A DNA stretch of 64,000 nt from Siphonodentalium dalli (Eukaryota; Mollusca; Scaphopoda; Gadilida; Siphonodentaliidae). Location of the stretch: positions 30,258,987 through 30,322,986 of the forward strand of contig CP136063.1 in the NCBI GenBank assembly GCA_032622095.1, in the 5' to 3' direction. Under the pieces are notes generated by a model. The model was given only the letters and a program-made list of their open reading frames with translations, was not told where the DNA came from and ran no database searches. Each line of letters opens with the position of its first letter. Positions within the stretch are counted from its first letter, which is position 1. Made by a program: the position numbers and the translations under genes. This document shows, one piece after another, positions 1 to 17,720 of the stretch.

Positions 1-297
1 TAACGGTATGTCACTTATCATAATGGGCTGCCTAATGATACTGTTGAAGTTATAGTTTTTCACATTTGAATGCCAAAACAATGCCATAATATTGCAGATA
101 TACTCTGTTTCAAAGTCATTTTTTCTGGTACAAAAAGCTTTTTAGCTCAAATCTATTCACGGCACCTCCTTTAACGATATATGCTCTATATATTATCTCT
201 ATGTTGTTATATCTATTTCTGTCTGCTTTTATGTGAAAAATACCAATTTTGTCAGCCCGTTTCCAGACATTTTTTATGAAACAGACTTTGCCATCCC
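1..297. other. Unassigned sequence upstream of ZNF-A
   Basis: No gene or repeat is recognised here. Homology to the shared ZNF leader begins only near 298, so the far upstream part of the leader seen at the other copies is missing or replaced at this locus. Confidence 0.5.
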
Positions 298-585
298 CTT
301 AACTACCAAGCCATTTAGGGTAAAGCATCCTGGTATGTACATATGTACAGTATCTAGATTGATCAAACAACAATTGGATACAGGTCTGACTATCAGTCTG
401 TGCAAAATTTTACGTGTGAACAGTTCACGAATATCTTTAGTCAAGAGACGGAGATCGGTATCTTGAACGGTCTCGCTGCCACGGTCGAGGAGAAATCGTT
501 GAACATCGATGGACCAAGAATGAACTGCAGCTTATCTATAAATATTGCCACTACAAGAGATGAACAGCGGATATATAGAACTATG
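298..585 (+). promoter_or_regulatory. Shared ZNF leader and promoter block of copy A, interrupted
   Basis: This block is nearly identical to sequence just upstream of ZNF B, C, D, E and F. It contains TATAAATA at 537-544. At the other copies this box lies about 95-115 bp before the ATG. Here the hAT-like insertion at 586-1381 moves it about 860 bp away. A short open frame (400-651, starting MQNFTCEQ) covers the block and is partly conserved between copies, but it runs through the TATA box, so I read the block as promoter and 5' leader. It could instead be an upstream ORF or exon. Confidence 0.65.
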
Positions 586-1381
586 CAAGGGCGTAATTCT
601 GGGTATGGCTGGACGGTTTTGGCCGTACCAATATTTTGCTGGCAAAGGTGAATAATATACTTATAACAGGACCAATGTTAATAATCCTGTCATTCCCACC
701 ACTATGCCCAATTAACTTATTAGTAAGTTATTACGAGTATTGGAACAACGAATTGATCATAATGTTTGATCAGTACACGTAGTTATGAATGATAATTTGC
801 ATCATGTTCCGTGTATACGTGTAGGCATGTGCGTGGTATAGATCTGGCGTTATATATAAACATCACGACCAATGGCCCTTTCAGTCATAACACAAACTCC
901 TTTCCATATTATATAGGGCTGTATGGGCCTATTCCTAAGTTATGCTCCATGGCTAAGCACTGCCAGGAAAGTGCATCGGCCAAATGTGTACGTGGTATGG
1001 ATTTTGGTAAATTTAGTTGTTACGATATATGTATCGCCAATCGTAGGCGTGTTACTATCATGTGCCAAATTCAGTCAATCGCGTATAGGCTATAGAATTT
1101 TTGTTCAACCAGTTAGCACTAAATATTACTTATTTCCATTTTTGTAACCACTTCTATATGCATGTATATATATCAGGAAACCAAGTAAAACGCGTCATTT
1201 TGAATGCAATATTAAAAGATTTCATCAGGCAGGCCTCCGAACCCCCTCTTCTTGTGTTCTCTCCCACTCTTGTGTTCTCTCCCACTTGCTGCTTTGCAGC
1301 TCGGATAATGCTTCACAGCATATGTAAATTGTGCCCATATTATTCGGCCGTACGAATACTGGTATGACCGCTACGCCCCTG
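586..1381. mobile_element. hAT-like nonautonomous element with 8-bp target duplication
   Basis: The left end reads CAAGGGCGTA and the right end reads TACGCCCCTG, whose complement is CAGGGGCGTA. Such ends are typical of hAT elements. The uninterrupted site at the other ZNF leaders reads GGATATATA-GGACTATC-TGACTATTC. Here the element is flanked by GAACTATG (578-585) and GGACTACC (1382-1389), each one or two changes from GGACTATC, which gives an 8-bp duplication as hAT elements make. The 796 bp carry no transposase frame, so it is a MITE-sized derivative. Short ORFs inside are not supported as genes. Confidence 0.8.
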
Positions 1382-1404
1382 GGACTACCTGACTATTCTA
1401 CACA

Positions 1405-7133
<5,729 letters not shown>

Positions 7134-7143
7134 ATTCGTGACG

Positions 7144-7647
7144 CTAAAGGCACGTGAGGTCTTAGTGGTCGAAAATATTCATATTTGTTCCAATCACCGT
7201 AAACAGAAAAACATTAATACGCATACAGTTTCGTTCATATTTATACCATGATCGTCGCGTAAACAGCATGTTATCATAGAGATTTACTATATTTTACATA
7301 ATCAAGAGCCTGATTGTGTTACAGAAGACAACACAATGCTGCTGGCTAATCACACACAAATGGCATAAACGCTCTTTATTCATTCCATATCAGGAATTAT
7401 CCCACAAAGAACGCTCATTATGTTTACCATCATAATATAAACAAACACCAGAAAAGTAACTTTTTATGCTTTTGTTTACATAACAATGGTCAAAAATATG
7501 ACAATAACATACTGTTTATGCGATATTTCTTATTTTTATACGGACAAAGTATGTCTACATTTTGTTGTTCTTTCTGTTTGTGGCGGTTTTTGACGGGTGG
7601 AAATATTTTCACAGGATACCCACCGCCAAGGCCAACCGTACCTTTAA
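7144..7647. mobile_element. MITE-2 copy 1, TTAA target (left copy CTAA)
   Basis: At the end of ZNF-C the uninterrupted site reads GTGACG-TTAA-ATATGTTCG (about 27480-27495). Here GTGACG is followed by CTAA, AGGCACGTGAGG, about 500 bp, then CCGTACCT, TTAA and ATATGTTCG. The ends AGGCACG and CGTACCT form a short imperfect inverted repeat. A second copy at 49653-50155 is nearly identical, including its TTAA flanks. There is no transposase frame. The short ORFs on both strands inside it (around 7490-7760) are shadows. Confidence 0.8.
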
Positions 7648-7950
7648 ATATGTTCGTCGACGGAGGATTGGAAACAATCTTAGATTCCAATAACAGAGCG
7701 GAAAATGGGGGCAGAATGAATCTTATCCCTAAATTACTATTTCTTTGGCTTCAAGGGTGAAAGATATTTGATTCGAGTCAAGGAACCTGTCTATCAGAAT
7801 GAATCTTCTTCGCAAATTAGCTTTGCACTATGAACTATGATTGGGAGGCCTTGCTCAAATGATATGCAGTACTAGTATGCAGTGGATTCCGCACATAGAG
7901 TTTGGTGAAAGCTCATGGGAAAATAACCCCAGTGAAGATCCATTTATACT
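7648..7950 (+). other. Shared 3' flank of ZNF-A
   Basis: This sequence (GGAGGATTGGAAACAATC onward) follows ZNF B and C in nearly the same form and F in part. It has no stable open frame and is probably 3' untranslated or intergenic DNA carried along with each duplicated gene. Confidence 0.6.
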
Positions 7951-8250
7951 TACTATTAGAACGGTATACATGAGACCCTATGTATCAGTAGCCCCGTTCT
8001 TACTATTATAACGGTATACATGAGACCCTATGTATCAGTAGCTCCGTTCTTACTATTATAACGGTATACATGAGACCCTATGTATCAGTAGCCCCGTTCT
8101 TACTATTATAACGGTATACATGAGACCCTATGTATCAGTAGCCCCATTCTTAATATTATAACGGTATACATGAGACCCTATGTATCAGTAGCTCCATTCT
8201 TACTATTATAACGGTATACATGAGTCCCAATGTATCAGTAGCTCCATTCC
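7951..8250. repeat. 50-bp tandem repeat, about 6 copies
   Basis: The unit contains AACGGTATACATGAGACCC and ATGTATCAGTAGC, with a period of exactly 50 bp. The same array, at about 7 copies, follows ZNF-B (17721-18078) and ZNF-C (27796-28142), and single units occur near 18480, 28547 and 37321. It has no coding potential. GTATAC within each unit is palindromic. Confidence 0.9.
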
Positions 8251-8807
8251 TGTAACCACGCCTCGTTGATAGAGGGTAACTAGCGGTTCGTATCAACATG
8301 AGTTATTTCATTAGATATGTATCCGAAATGGTTAATTCTGTTATTCGTGGTCGCATGTTGTTACAAATACCCATAGCGAGCGCCATGTAAGCTTAAATGT
8401 CGTGTTAGATTTAATATAACATACACAATTCCCGTATTCTTTTCCCAAGGATGATAGTCATACAGCCATCCGCCTTAAATCAATCATGTTTATTGTGAAA
8501 TAATTTGCACGACATCCCACCGATTTCGAAGAACAAATCTTACTTGAACGCGAATAAATGTAAAATGTGTCCGACGGCGATCCTCTCACTCGTGGGTACC
8601 AATCTTGTTGTCATTTTAATAGAAATAGAAACACTTATTTAGACGGACGAAGATGGATAACTCTGAACTCAAGTGGTAATAATAACGCAATATTTACCGA
8701 GAACATTCTTTTGATGGCGTGTTCTGGGCCACAAACAATAGAAATAACAAAACTTCAAAAATTGATATCTGATCACTGAGCGTTGATGGGTAGGTTCCTC
8801 GACTCGA
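8251..8807 (+). other. Duplicated ZNF spacer with no supported gene
   Basis: The sequence is shared with 18079-18440 and 28143-28505. A 70-codon frame at 8567-8779 (ending ITKLQKLISDH) recurs at 19492-19677 and 37755-38000 and in part near 29080, but its N-terminal parts differ and the whole region is duplicated, so conservation is no proof of coding. AATAAA near 8552 could be a distant polyadenylation signal. The TTTTAATAGAAA at about 8613-8625 is an uninterrupted MITE-1 target. Confidence 0.5.
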
Positions 8808-8939
8808 ATTAATTATTCGAAATAAAATTAATATTAATCGATAGAAGCATTTCTGGACAAGAGTCTTCGATTCAGATCTAATATTTTATACCATAGTAAT
8901 TATATAAAACATGCTTACAAAGAGATAATCCTCCTTTAA
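8808..8939. mobile_element. MITE-1 terminal half
   Basis: One end of MITE-1 only: it runs from ATTCGAAATAAAATTAATAT to AAAGAGATAATCCTCC plus TTAA. The opposite half is missing. The same half-element lies at the same place in the other spacers (19700-19832, 29232-29366, 38022-38146), so it predates the segmental duplication. Confidence 0.75.
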
Positions 8940-8951
8940 CATGAGCTGGTA

Positions 8952-9059
8952 AAGTACGGCAATTTTCTAACGTTGTGATTTTTTTTCGACTCCTAGCTGA
9001 GATACCTTCTGAAATGTGCCAAAATTTGGTATAAAACACAGAAATCAGTATGAAGCTCT
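8952..9059. repeat. ~107-bp direct repeat, left flank of the 82-bp satellite
   Basis: It contains GCCAAAATTTGGTATAAAAC and matches 12541-12647, on the far side of the satellite, at most positions. Equivalent pairs flank the satellite at 19846-19952 with 20245-20339 and at 29380-29485 with 29743-29848. A single hybrid copy at 38160-38265 has no satellite. Confidence 0.85.
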
Positions 9060-9078
9060 AACATAAAATTCCATGTTG

Positions 9079-12000
9079 ATTAATATATACTATACAGGGG
9101 CCCTAGATGATACATTGGGAGAACGACACCCGAAAAGACATGTGCTTACTGTCGTTCTTCATTAATATATACTATACAGGGGCCCTAGATGATACATGGG
9201 GAGAACGACACCCTAAAAGACATGTGCTTACTGTCGTTCTTCCTTGTGTCACGTGACATGTGCTTACTGTCGTTCTTCATTAATATATACTATAGAGGGG
9301 CCCTAGATGATACATGGGGAGAACGACACCCATAAAGACATGTGCCTACTGTCGTTCTTCATTAATATATACTATACAGGGGCCCTAGATGATACATCGG
9401 GAGAACGACACCCTAAAAGACATGTGCTTACTGTCGTTCTTCATTAATATATACTATAGAGGGGCCCTAGATGATACATGGGGAGAACGACACCCATAAA
9501 GACATGTGCTTACTGTCGTTCTTCCTTGTGTCACGTGACATGTGCTTACTGTCGTTCTTCATTAATATATACTATACAGGGGCCCTAGATGATACGTGGG
9601 GATAACGACACCCTAAAAGACATGTGCTTACTGTCGTTCTTCATTAATATATACTATAGAGGGGCCCTAGATGATACATGGGGAGAACGACACCCTAAAA
9701 GACATGTGCTTACTGTCGTTCTTCCGTGTGTATTACCTTGTTCAATTTATATTATGTATATAACGTCACAATCCATGTTGGTTAATATATACTATACAGG
9801 GGCCCTAAATGATACATGGGGAGAACGACACCCGAAAAGACATGTGCTTACTGTCGTTCTTCATTAATATATACTATACAGGGGCCCTAGATGATACATG
9901 GGGAGAACGACACCCTAAAAGACATGTGCTTACTGTCGTTCTTCCTTGTGTCACGTGACATGTGCTTACTGTCGTTCTTCATTAATATATACTATAGAGG
10001 GGCCCTAGATGATACATGGGGAGAACGACACCCTAAAAGACATGTGCTTACTGTCGTTCTTCATTAATATATACTATACAGGGGCCCTAGATGATACATG
10101 GGGAGAACGACACCCTAAAAGACATGTGCCTACTGTCGTTCTTCATTAATATATACTATACAGGGGCCCTAGATGATACATGGGGAGAACGACACCCTAA
10201 AAGACATGTGCTTACTGTCGTTCTTCATTAATATATACTATACAGGGGCCCTAGATGATACATGGGGAGAACGACACCCTAAAAGACATGTGCTTACTGT
10301 CGTTCTTCATTAATATATACTATACAGGGGCCCTAGATGATACATGGGGAGAACGACACCCATAAAGACATGTGCTTACTGTCGTTCTTCATTAATATAT
10401 ACTATAGAGGGGCCCTAGATGATACATGTGGAGAACGACACCCATATAGACATGTGCCTACTGTCGTTCTTCCTTGTGTCACGTGACATGTGCTTACTGT
10501 CGTTCTTCATTAATATATACTATAGAGGGGCCCTAGATGATACATTGGGAGAACGACACCCTAAAAGACATGTGCTTACTGTCGTTCTTCATTAATATAC
10601 ACTATAGAGGGGCCCTAGATGATACATGTGGAGAACGACACCCTAACAGACATGTGCTTACTGTCGTTCTTCATTAATATACACTATAGAGGGGCCCTAG
10701 ATGATACATGGGGATAACGACACCCGAAAAGACATGTGCTTACTGTCGTTCTTCATTAATATATACTATACAGGGGCCCTAGATGATACATGGGGAGAAC
10801 GACACCCATAAAGACATGTGCTTACTGTCGTTCTTCATTAATATATACTATACAGGGGCCCCAGATGATACATGGGGATAACGACACCCTAAAAGACATG
10901 TGCTTACTGTCGTTCTTCATTAATATATACTATAGAGGGGCCCTAGATGATACATGGGGATAACGACACCCGAAAAGACATGTGCTTACTGTCGTTCTTC
11001 ATTAATATATACTATAGAGGGGCCCTAGATGATACATGGGGAGAACGACACCCATATAGACATGTGCCTACTGTCGTTCTTCATTAATATATACTATAGA
11101 GGGGCCCTAAATGATACATGGGGATAACGACACCCGAAAAGACATGTGCTTACTGTCGTTCTTCATTAATATATACTATACAGGGGCCCCAGATGATACA
11201 TGGGGAGAACGACACCCGAAAAGACATGTGCTTACTGTCGTTCTTCATTAATATATACTATAGAGGGGCCCTAGATGATACATGGGCAGAACGACACCCA
11301 TATAGACATGTGCCTACTGTCGTTCTTCATTAATATATACTATAGAGGGGCCCTAAATGATACATGGGGATAACGACACCCGAAAAGACATGTGCTTACT
11401 GTCGTTCTTCATTAATATATACTATACAGGGGCCCTAGATGATACATGGGGAGAACGACACCCGAAAAGACATGTGCTTACTGTCGTTCTTCATTAATAT
11501 ATACTATAGAGGGGCCCTAAATGATACATGGGGATAACGACACCCAAAAAGACATGTGCTTACTGTCGTTCTTCATTAATATATACTATAGAGGGGCCCT
11601 AAATGATACATGGGGAGAACGACACCCTAAAAGACATGTGCTTACTGTCGTTCTTCATTAATATATACTATACAGGGGCCCTAGATGATACATGGGGAGA
11701 ACGACACCCATAAAGACATGTGCTTACTGTCGTTCTTCATTAATATATACTATACAGGGGCCCCAGATGATACATGGGGAGAACGACACCCTAAAAGACA
11801 TGTGCTTACTGTCGTTCTTCATTAATATATACTATAGAGGGGCCCTAGATGATACATGGGGATAACGACACCCGAAAAGACATGTGCTTACTGTCGTTCT
11901 TCATTAATATATACTATACAGGGGCCCTAGATGATACATCGGGAGAACGACACCCGAAAAGACATGTGCTTACTGTCGTTCTTCATTAATATATACTATA

Positions 12001-12467
12001 GAGGGGCCCTAGATGATACATGGGGAGAACGACACCCAAAAAGACATGTGCTTACTGTCGTTCTTCATTAATATATACTATAGAGGGGCCCTAGATGATA
12101 CATGGGGAGAACGACACCCGAAAAGACATGTGCTTACTGTCGTTCTTCGTTAATATATACTATACAGGGGCCCTAGATGATACATGGGGAGAACGACACC
12201 CTAAAAGACATGTGCTTACTGTCGTTCTTCCTTGTGTCACGTGACATGTGCTTACTGTCGTTCTTCATTAATATATACTATAGAGGGGCCCTAGATGATA
12301 CATGGGGAGAACGACACCCTAAAAGACATGTGCTTACTGTCGTTCTTCCTTGTGTCACGTGACATGTGCTTACTGTCGTTCTTCATTAATATATACTATA
12401 CAGCGGCCCTAGATGATACATGGGGAGAACGACACCCGAAAAGACATGTGCTTACTGTCGTTCTTCC
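9079..12467. repeat. 82-bp hairpin satellite array, about 40 monomers
   Basis: The monomer holds ATTAATATATACTATACAGG, then GGCCCTAGATGATACATGGG, then AGAACGACA, then ACATGTGCTTAC, then TGTCGTTCTTC. AGAACGACA and TGTCGTTCT are exact reverse complements about 21 bp apart, so each monomer can form a 9-bp stem. Several monomers carry a 36-bp extension containing the palindrome GTCACGTGAC. Near 9724-9783 the outer 3' and 5' boundaries of the array appear inside it, which suggests that a whole array was duplicated. Because 82 is not a multiple of 3, the small frames here (for example at 11118-11333 and 12295-12525) are shadows. Confidence 0.95.
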
Positions 12468-12540
12468 GTGTGTATTACCTTGTTCAATTTATATTATGTA
12501 TATTATATATTTGGTGGATAAATAAACTATGCTTAAACCA

Positions 12541-12647
12541 AGTACCACAATTTGCTAACGTTGCGATTTTTTTCGACTCCTAGCAGAGGTACCTACTGAA
12601 ATGTGCCAAAATTTGGTATAAAACACAAAAATCAGTATGAGGCTCTT
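12541..12647. repeat. ~107-bp direct repeat, right flank of the 82-bp satellite
   Basis: Partner of 8952-9059. It follows a short AT-rich stretch with GGATAAATAAAC and precedes sequence shared with 20340-20400 and 29849-29920. Confidence 0.85.
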
Positions 12648-12895
12648 GGGTTGTGAGAAAAATAATCCACCATGACCCGGGAAGTGGGCGTGGAAAAATC
12701 TCACCTTCAGACTATGGGCGAGCCTCGTTTTCGGCAGAAATATATCCCCCATCGGGGTGATATCGTTCCACCCACACCCCAGGTCAGTATGGATAATACT
12801 ATTCTCATCTCAACCCAACTTCTCCTGAACGTGCACTGCACCCACGTTTTTCGCATTCAGAATTTTTATTTCTGACATTCCATTCAGGCTTTCGA
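12648..12895. other. Duplicated spacer with no supported gene
   Basis: The sequence is almost identical to 29849-30104. Short frames on both strands exist but differ by small indels between the two copies, so I see no gene. Confidence 0.5.
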
Positions 12896-12971
12896 TTAAA
12901 GGTGCATTATCTCTTTGTAAACATGTAATATATAGTTACCGAAGTATAAAATATTAGATCCGAATCGAAGA
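12896..12971. mobile_element. MITE-1 5' end fragment abutting foldback element 1
   Basis: It starts at TTAA then AGGTGCATTATCTCTTT and matches the MITE-1 left end until GAATCGAAG, where the foldback element begins. The rest of the MITE is not found on the other side. The same junction occurs at 30105-30180. Confidence 0.75.
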
Positions 12972-12972
12972 G

Positions 12973-14485
12973 TTATCTAAGAGTACGTTTATTTTTCTTT
13001 TAGAGTTATTGTTCTTAGGTTTAAAAAAGTGCAGGCCGGCCCCCGCTCCCCCGTTCTACGTGGTGGGGGTCTCATGCACTCCATCCATATCCTGTATTTC
13101 TTACATATTATCCCCTACGTGTATATCGCTCACTCGCTCTTTTGTCCCTCTCCCCTATTGCTCATTTGATCTTCTTCCCTCTTCCCTATTGCTCACTTGC
13201 TCTTTATCATCTCCTCACTTGTTCACTTGCTCTTTTTCCCTCTCCCATATTGCCCACTTGCTCTTCTTTCCTCTCCATATTGCTCACTTGTTTTTCCCCT
13301 CTCCTCACTTGCTCTTCTCTCTCCTCACTTGCTCACTTGTTATTTTTCCCTCTCCTTACTTGCCCACTTGCTCTTTTCCCTCTCATCACTTGCTTTTTTC
13401 CCTTTCCTCACTTGCTCACTTGCTCCTTTTCTTTCTCCTCACTTGCTCTTTTCCCTCTCCCCACTTGCTCTTTTCCCTCTCCTCACTTGCTCTTTTTCCC
13501 TCTCCTCACTTGCTCTTTTCCCCTCTCCTCACTTGCTCTTTTTCCTTTCCTATACTGCTCACTTCCTCTCTCTTTTTCATCTCCCCACTTGCTCACTTCC
13601 TCTTTTTCCCTCTCCCCACTTGCCCACTTGCTCGTTTTACCTCTCCTCACTTGCTGTTTTCCTCTCCTCTATTGCTCACTTCCTCTTTTCCTCTCCTCAC
13701 TTGCTCACTTGTTTTTTCCCTCTCCTCTATTGCTCACTTCCTCTTTTTCCTTTCCCATATTGCTCACTTGCTCTTTTCCCTCTCCTCACTTGCTCGCTCA
13801 CTTGCTCTTTTTCCCTCTCCTCGCTTGCTCACTTGCTCTTTTCCCTTTGCTCACTTGCTCTTTTCCCTTTGCTCACTTGCTCTTTTTCTTTCTCCTCACT
13901 TGCTCACTTGATCTTTTTCCCTCTCCTCACTTGCTCACTTGCTCTTTTTCCCTTTCCTCTATTGCTCACTTCCTCTTTTTCCTCTCCTCACTTGCTCACT
14001 TCCTCTTTTTCCCTCTCCTCACTTGCTCACATGTTCTTTTCCCTCTCCTCTCTTGCTCGTTTTCCCTCTCCTCATTTGCTTTTTTTCTCTCCTCTATTGC
14101 TCATTTCTTCTTTTCCCCTCTTCACTGCCTCACTTGTTTTTCCATCTCCTCTATTGCTCACTGCCTCTTTTTCCTCTCCCCTATTGCCCACTTGCTATTT
14201 TCCATCTCCTCACTTGCTCACTTGCTCTTTTTCCCTCTCTTCACTTGTTCACTTGCTCTTTTCCCTCTCCTCACTTGCTCTTTCTTCCTCTTCTCAGTTG
14301 TTCACTTGTTTTTCCCTCTCATCACTTGCTCACTTGCTCTTTTTCCCTCTCCTCACTGCTCTTTGTCCCTCTCCTCTATTGCTCACTTTCTCTTTTTCCT
14401 CTCCCCATTACTCAGGGGCCGGCCTGCGCTTTTTTAAACCTAAGAACAATAACTCTAAAAGAAAAATAAATGTACTCTTAGATAA
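12973..14485. mobile_element. Foldback-like element 1 with 71-bp inverted terminal repeats
   Basis: The left repeat at 12973-13043 (starting TTATCTAAGAGTACG and ending GCAGGCCGGCC plus Cs) is the reverse complement of 14415-14485 with about two mismatches in 71 bp. Between them lie about 90 bp of unique sequence and a long pyrimidine-rich array. No transposase frame is present. I could not identify a convincing target duplication, so the exact outer boundary and class are uncertain. A paralogous copy with a longer core lies at 30182-32337. Confidence 0.8.
13130..14412. repeat. Pyrimidine-rich array in foldback element 1
   Basis: Irregular repeats of CTCACTTGCTC and TTTTTCCCTCTCCTC. All three + frames stay open for hundreds of codons (for example 13009-13911, 13142-14437, 13197-14564) only because the motif has no stop codon. 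The predicted Leu/Ser/Phe/Cys-rich peptides are not supported as proteins. Confidence 0.9.
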
Positions 14486-15097
14486 GCGTTTGTATATACC
14501 ACACCACATTCTCTCTTCTTTCCGCTCCTATAGGGACGATAGTTCTTCCCATAATTCGAGATAATGCACGGGTGCGATTTATAAACGATATTTATTAATA
14601 TTTAAGCTTGAGATAATTCAACCGATTTCAAATCATAAAACCAGTAGTGTGAGAAAATATGGTACATTTTAGCCTAAATTATTTACAAATAGATATATCA
14701 CCCCTGGTCAAGTGGTCCTGCTAGTCTGATATGATGTTGGTGATCCTGTTGAATTGGTATGGTGCTGGTAGGGCAAACTGATGCTGTTACAAAAAAGTAC
14801 CATTATTTTTCCTAAAGTTGTCGTTTTGGCTTTGTTTGGCTAAACAGAACGATTTGAGAAAAATGCCAGTGTCTATGAAACATTCAAGAACAATTTTTTT
14901 AAAAACCTCAACAAAGGCTGTGCTAGTGTTTGCAAAACAACATGAATAGCCATCCTGATTATAGTCAAATCACAATTAATACAGCCAGTATTGAAATATT
15001 TTGCAAAATATATGATTTTGAATGTTCGATACAATTATGTTCAGATTATTGGAACACCTCAATCATATGTTTAGAAAAAAATAAGGGTACTTTTTCT
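14486..15097. other. Duplicated spacer with no supported gene
   Basis: Near-identical to 32338-32948. I see only short frames and AT-rich sequence. Confidence 0.5.
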
Positions 15098-15624
15098 TTA
15101 AGATGTATTATCTCTTTAAATAACAAATTTTTAAAAGTTAAAAATTGCGTTGGTATACAATAATAGATATGAACTGAACACCCCTGTCCAGAAAAGCTTC
15201 TATCAATTAACATTGATTTTATTTCGAATATTAAATCGGGACCGTTCATGTTACTATTTTTAGAACAGACCATTCGGATGATATCATATTGCGATATAGA
15301 GCACTGGGCTTTTTCTACGGCTACGCACCGAAAGTCATAGATCTGTTGTTTGTATTGTTTTGTTCCACAGATATAAGCACTAATAAGTATAACAATTTTG
15401 TCACAAATACACGTTAATTAACAAAAATTTCTGGTCTCTGTTAACGGTAACCACTATTTTTCGTTAGCTGAACAAACACACCTTTTTAGACCAGAAAATA
15501 TTCGAAATAAAATTGATATTAATCGATAGAAGCATTTCCGGACAGGAGTCTTCGATTAAAATCTGATATTTTATACCCCGGTAACTATATAATACATGTT
15601 TACAAAGAGATAATCCACCTTTAA
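15098..15624. mobile_element. MITE-1, full length (reverse orientation)
   Basis: It begins at TTAA then AGATGTATTATCTCTTT and ends at AAAGAGATAATCCACCT then TTAA, about 527 bp. The inverted ends extend imperfectly for about 150 bp. The internal AACAAACACACC and TTAACGGTAACC segments match the other full copies. No transposase is encoded. Confidence 0.85.
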
Positions 15625-16659
15625 CAATGGGAACTATTTTATACCGAAAACGAACACTTTACGAAGGTACTTGGTACGCGTGGAAATGACGATAAATAAA
15701 AAACATTTATGTGATGGGCGATTAACGAAAATTAGTTTTCGACGCCACCGATGAAGAGTTAATATGAAAATAGAATGATAGATTAATACATGCGCAATCA
15801 AGTTTATACTCACCAAACATACATGTATATGCAGGAAATGTGATGATTGTATCAAATATTTATAAACATAACAATAGCAATAAAAATTCAAATTTACGAT
15901 GTGTTCAGTTTGGTTTCTGTTTCAGTTCATTTTGTATCTGTCAATATCATCTGTTGGTTTCAAGCCGAGAGTTCGGGTTCATTTTCCGGCACGAAATTAT
16001 CGCCGTCTCTGGTTCCGGTTACTTAGATTGTATTGACCACAAACCCAATTTTACAAACATCTTGTCTGTAGTTGGTGAAATTTCCATCAGTTGAACGACA
16101 TATATTCTTTATTGGCCCTTTTTGGGGAGACAAATGTTGTGACTCTTAACTGCCCGGTAGCATACTTACTCACATGTAGGCTGTGCATTCAAATATCGTT
16201 TCGTGGATGGTGCTTCTAATCACAACCACATATTTAGACGCACGTTTTTGCGCACAAGACGAAATTTCCTTTGTTCGATTGATACGAGATCCTTCCTTAT
16301 GTTCTTCTTTTTAACTATCCACCCATTTAGGGTAAAGCATTCTGGTATATACATATGTACAGTATCTAGATTGATAAAACAACAATTGGATACAGGTCTG
16401 ACTATCAGTCTGTGCAAAATTTCAAGTGTGAACAAGTGAATATCTTTAGCCAAGAGACGGAGATCGGTATCTTGAACGGTGTCATTGCCACGGACGAGGA
16501 GAAATCATTGAACATCGATGGACCAAGAATGAACTGCAGCTTATCTATAAATATAGCCACTACACGAGATAAACAGCGGATATACGGTATATGACTAAAC
16601 GGTATCTGACGTCACGAGACACACAGCGGATATATAGGACTATCTGACTATTCTACACA
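15625..16659 (+). promoter_or_regulatory. ZNF-B leader and promoter block
   Basis: The distal part (15700-16190) matches 33560-34055 and in part 21915-22090, 39850-40120 and 43060-43220. The proximal part (16194-16659) matches all ZNF leaders. TATAAATA lies at 16546-16553, 107 bp before the ATG. CAGCGGATATA repeats and TATTCTACACA follow just before the start. Transcription about 30 bp below the TATA box would give a 5' leader of roughly 80 nt. Confidence 0.7.
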
Positions 16660-17409
<750 letters not shown>

Positions 17410-17720
17410 ATTCCTGATGTTAAATATGTTCGGCGAAGGAGGATTGGAAACAATCTTAGATTCCAATGACAGAGCGGAAAAGGAGGGCAGAATGAATCTT
17501 ATCCCTAAATTACTATTTATGTGGCTTCAAGGGTAAAAGATATTTGATTTGAGTCGAGGAACCTATCAGAATAAATCTTCTTCGTAAATTAGCTTTGCAC
17601 TATGAACTGTATGATTGGGAGGCCTTGCTCAAATTATATGCAGTACTAGTATGCAGTGGATTCCGCACATAGAGTTTGGTGAAAGCTCATGGGAAAATAA
17701 CCCCAGTGAAGATCCATTTA
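17410..17720 (+). other. Shared 3' flank of ZNF-B
   Basis: Same sequence class as 7648-7950 and 27475-27795. The first bases (CTGATGTTAAATATGTTCG) represent the MITE-2 target without an insertion. A 60-codon frame at 17615-17797 runs into the 50-bp repeat and is not supported. Confidence 0.55.

Noticed and set aside
8567..8779. Conserved short frame ending ITKLQKLISDH in four spacers
   Set aside because: It lies within a recently duplicated block, its N-terminal parts differ and no domain is seen, so conservation reflects duplication.
9079..12467. Possible CRISPR-like regular array
   Set aside because: The whole 82-bp unit repeats with no unique spacers, and the context is eukaryotic. It is a satellite.
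13009..14564. Long + strand frames (300, 431 and 455 codons) in the pyrimidine array
   Set aside because: All three + frames are open because the CTCACTTGCTC/CCCTCTCC motif has no stops. The peptides are simple Leu/Ser/Phe repeats, and the paralogous array keeps none of them at the same length.
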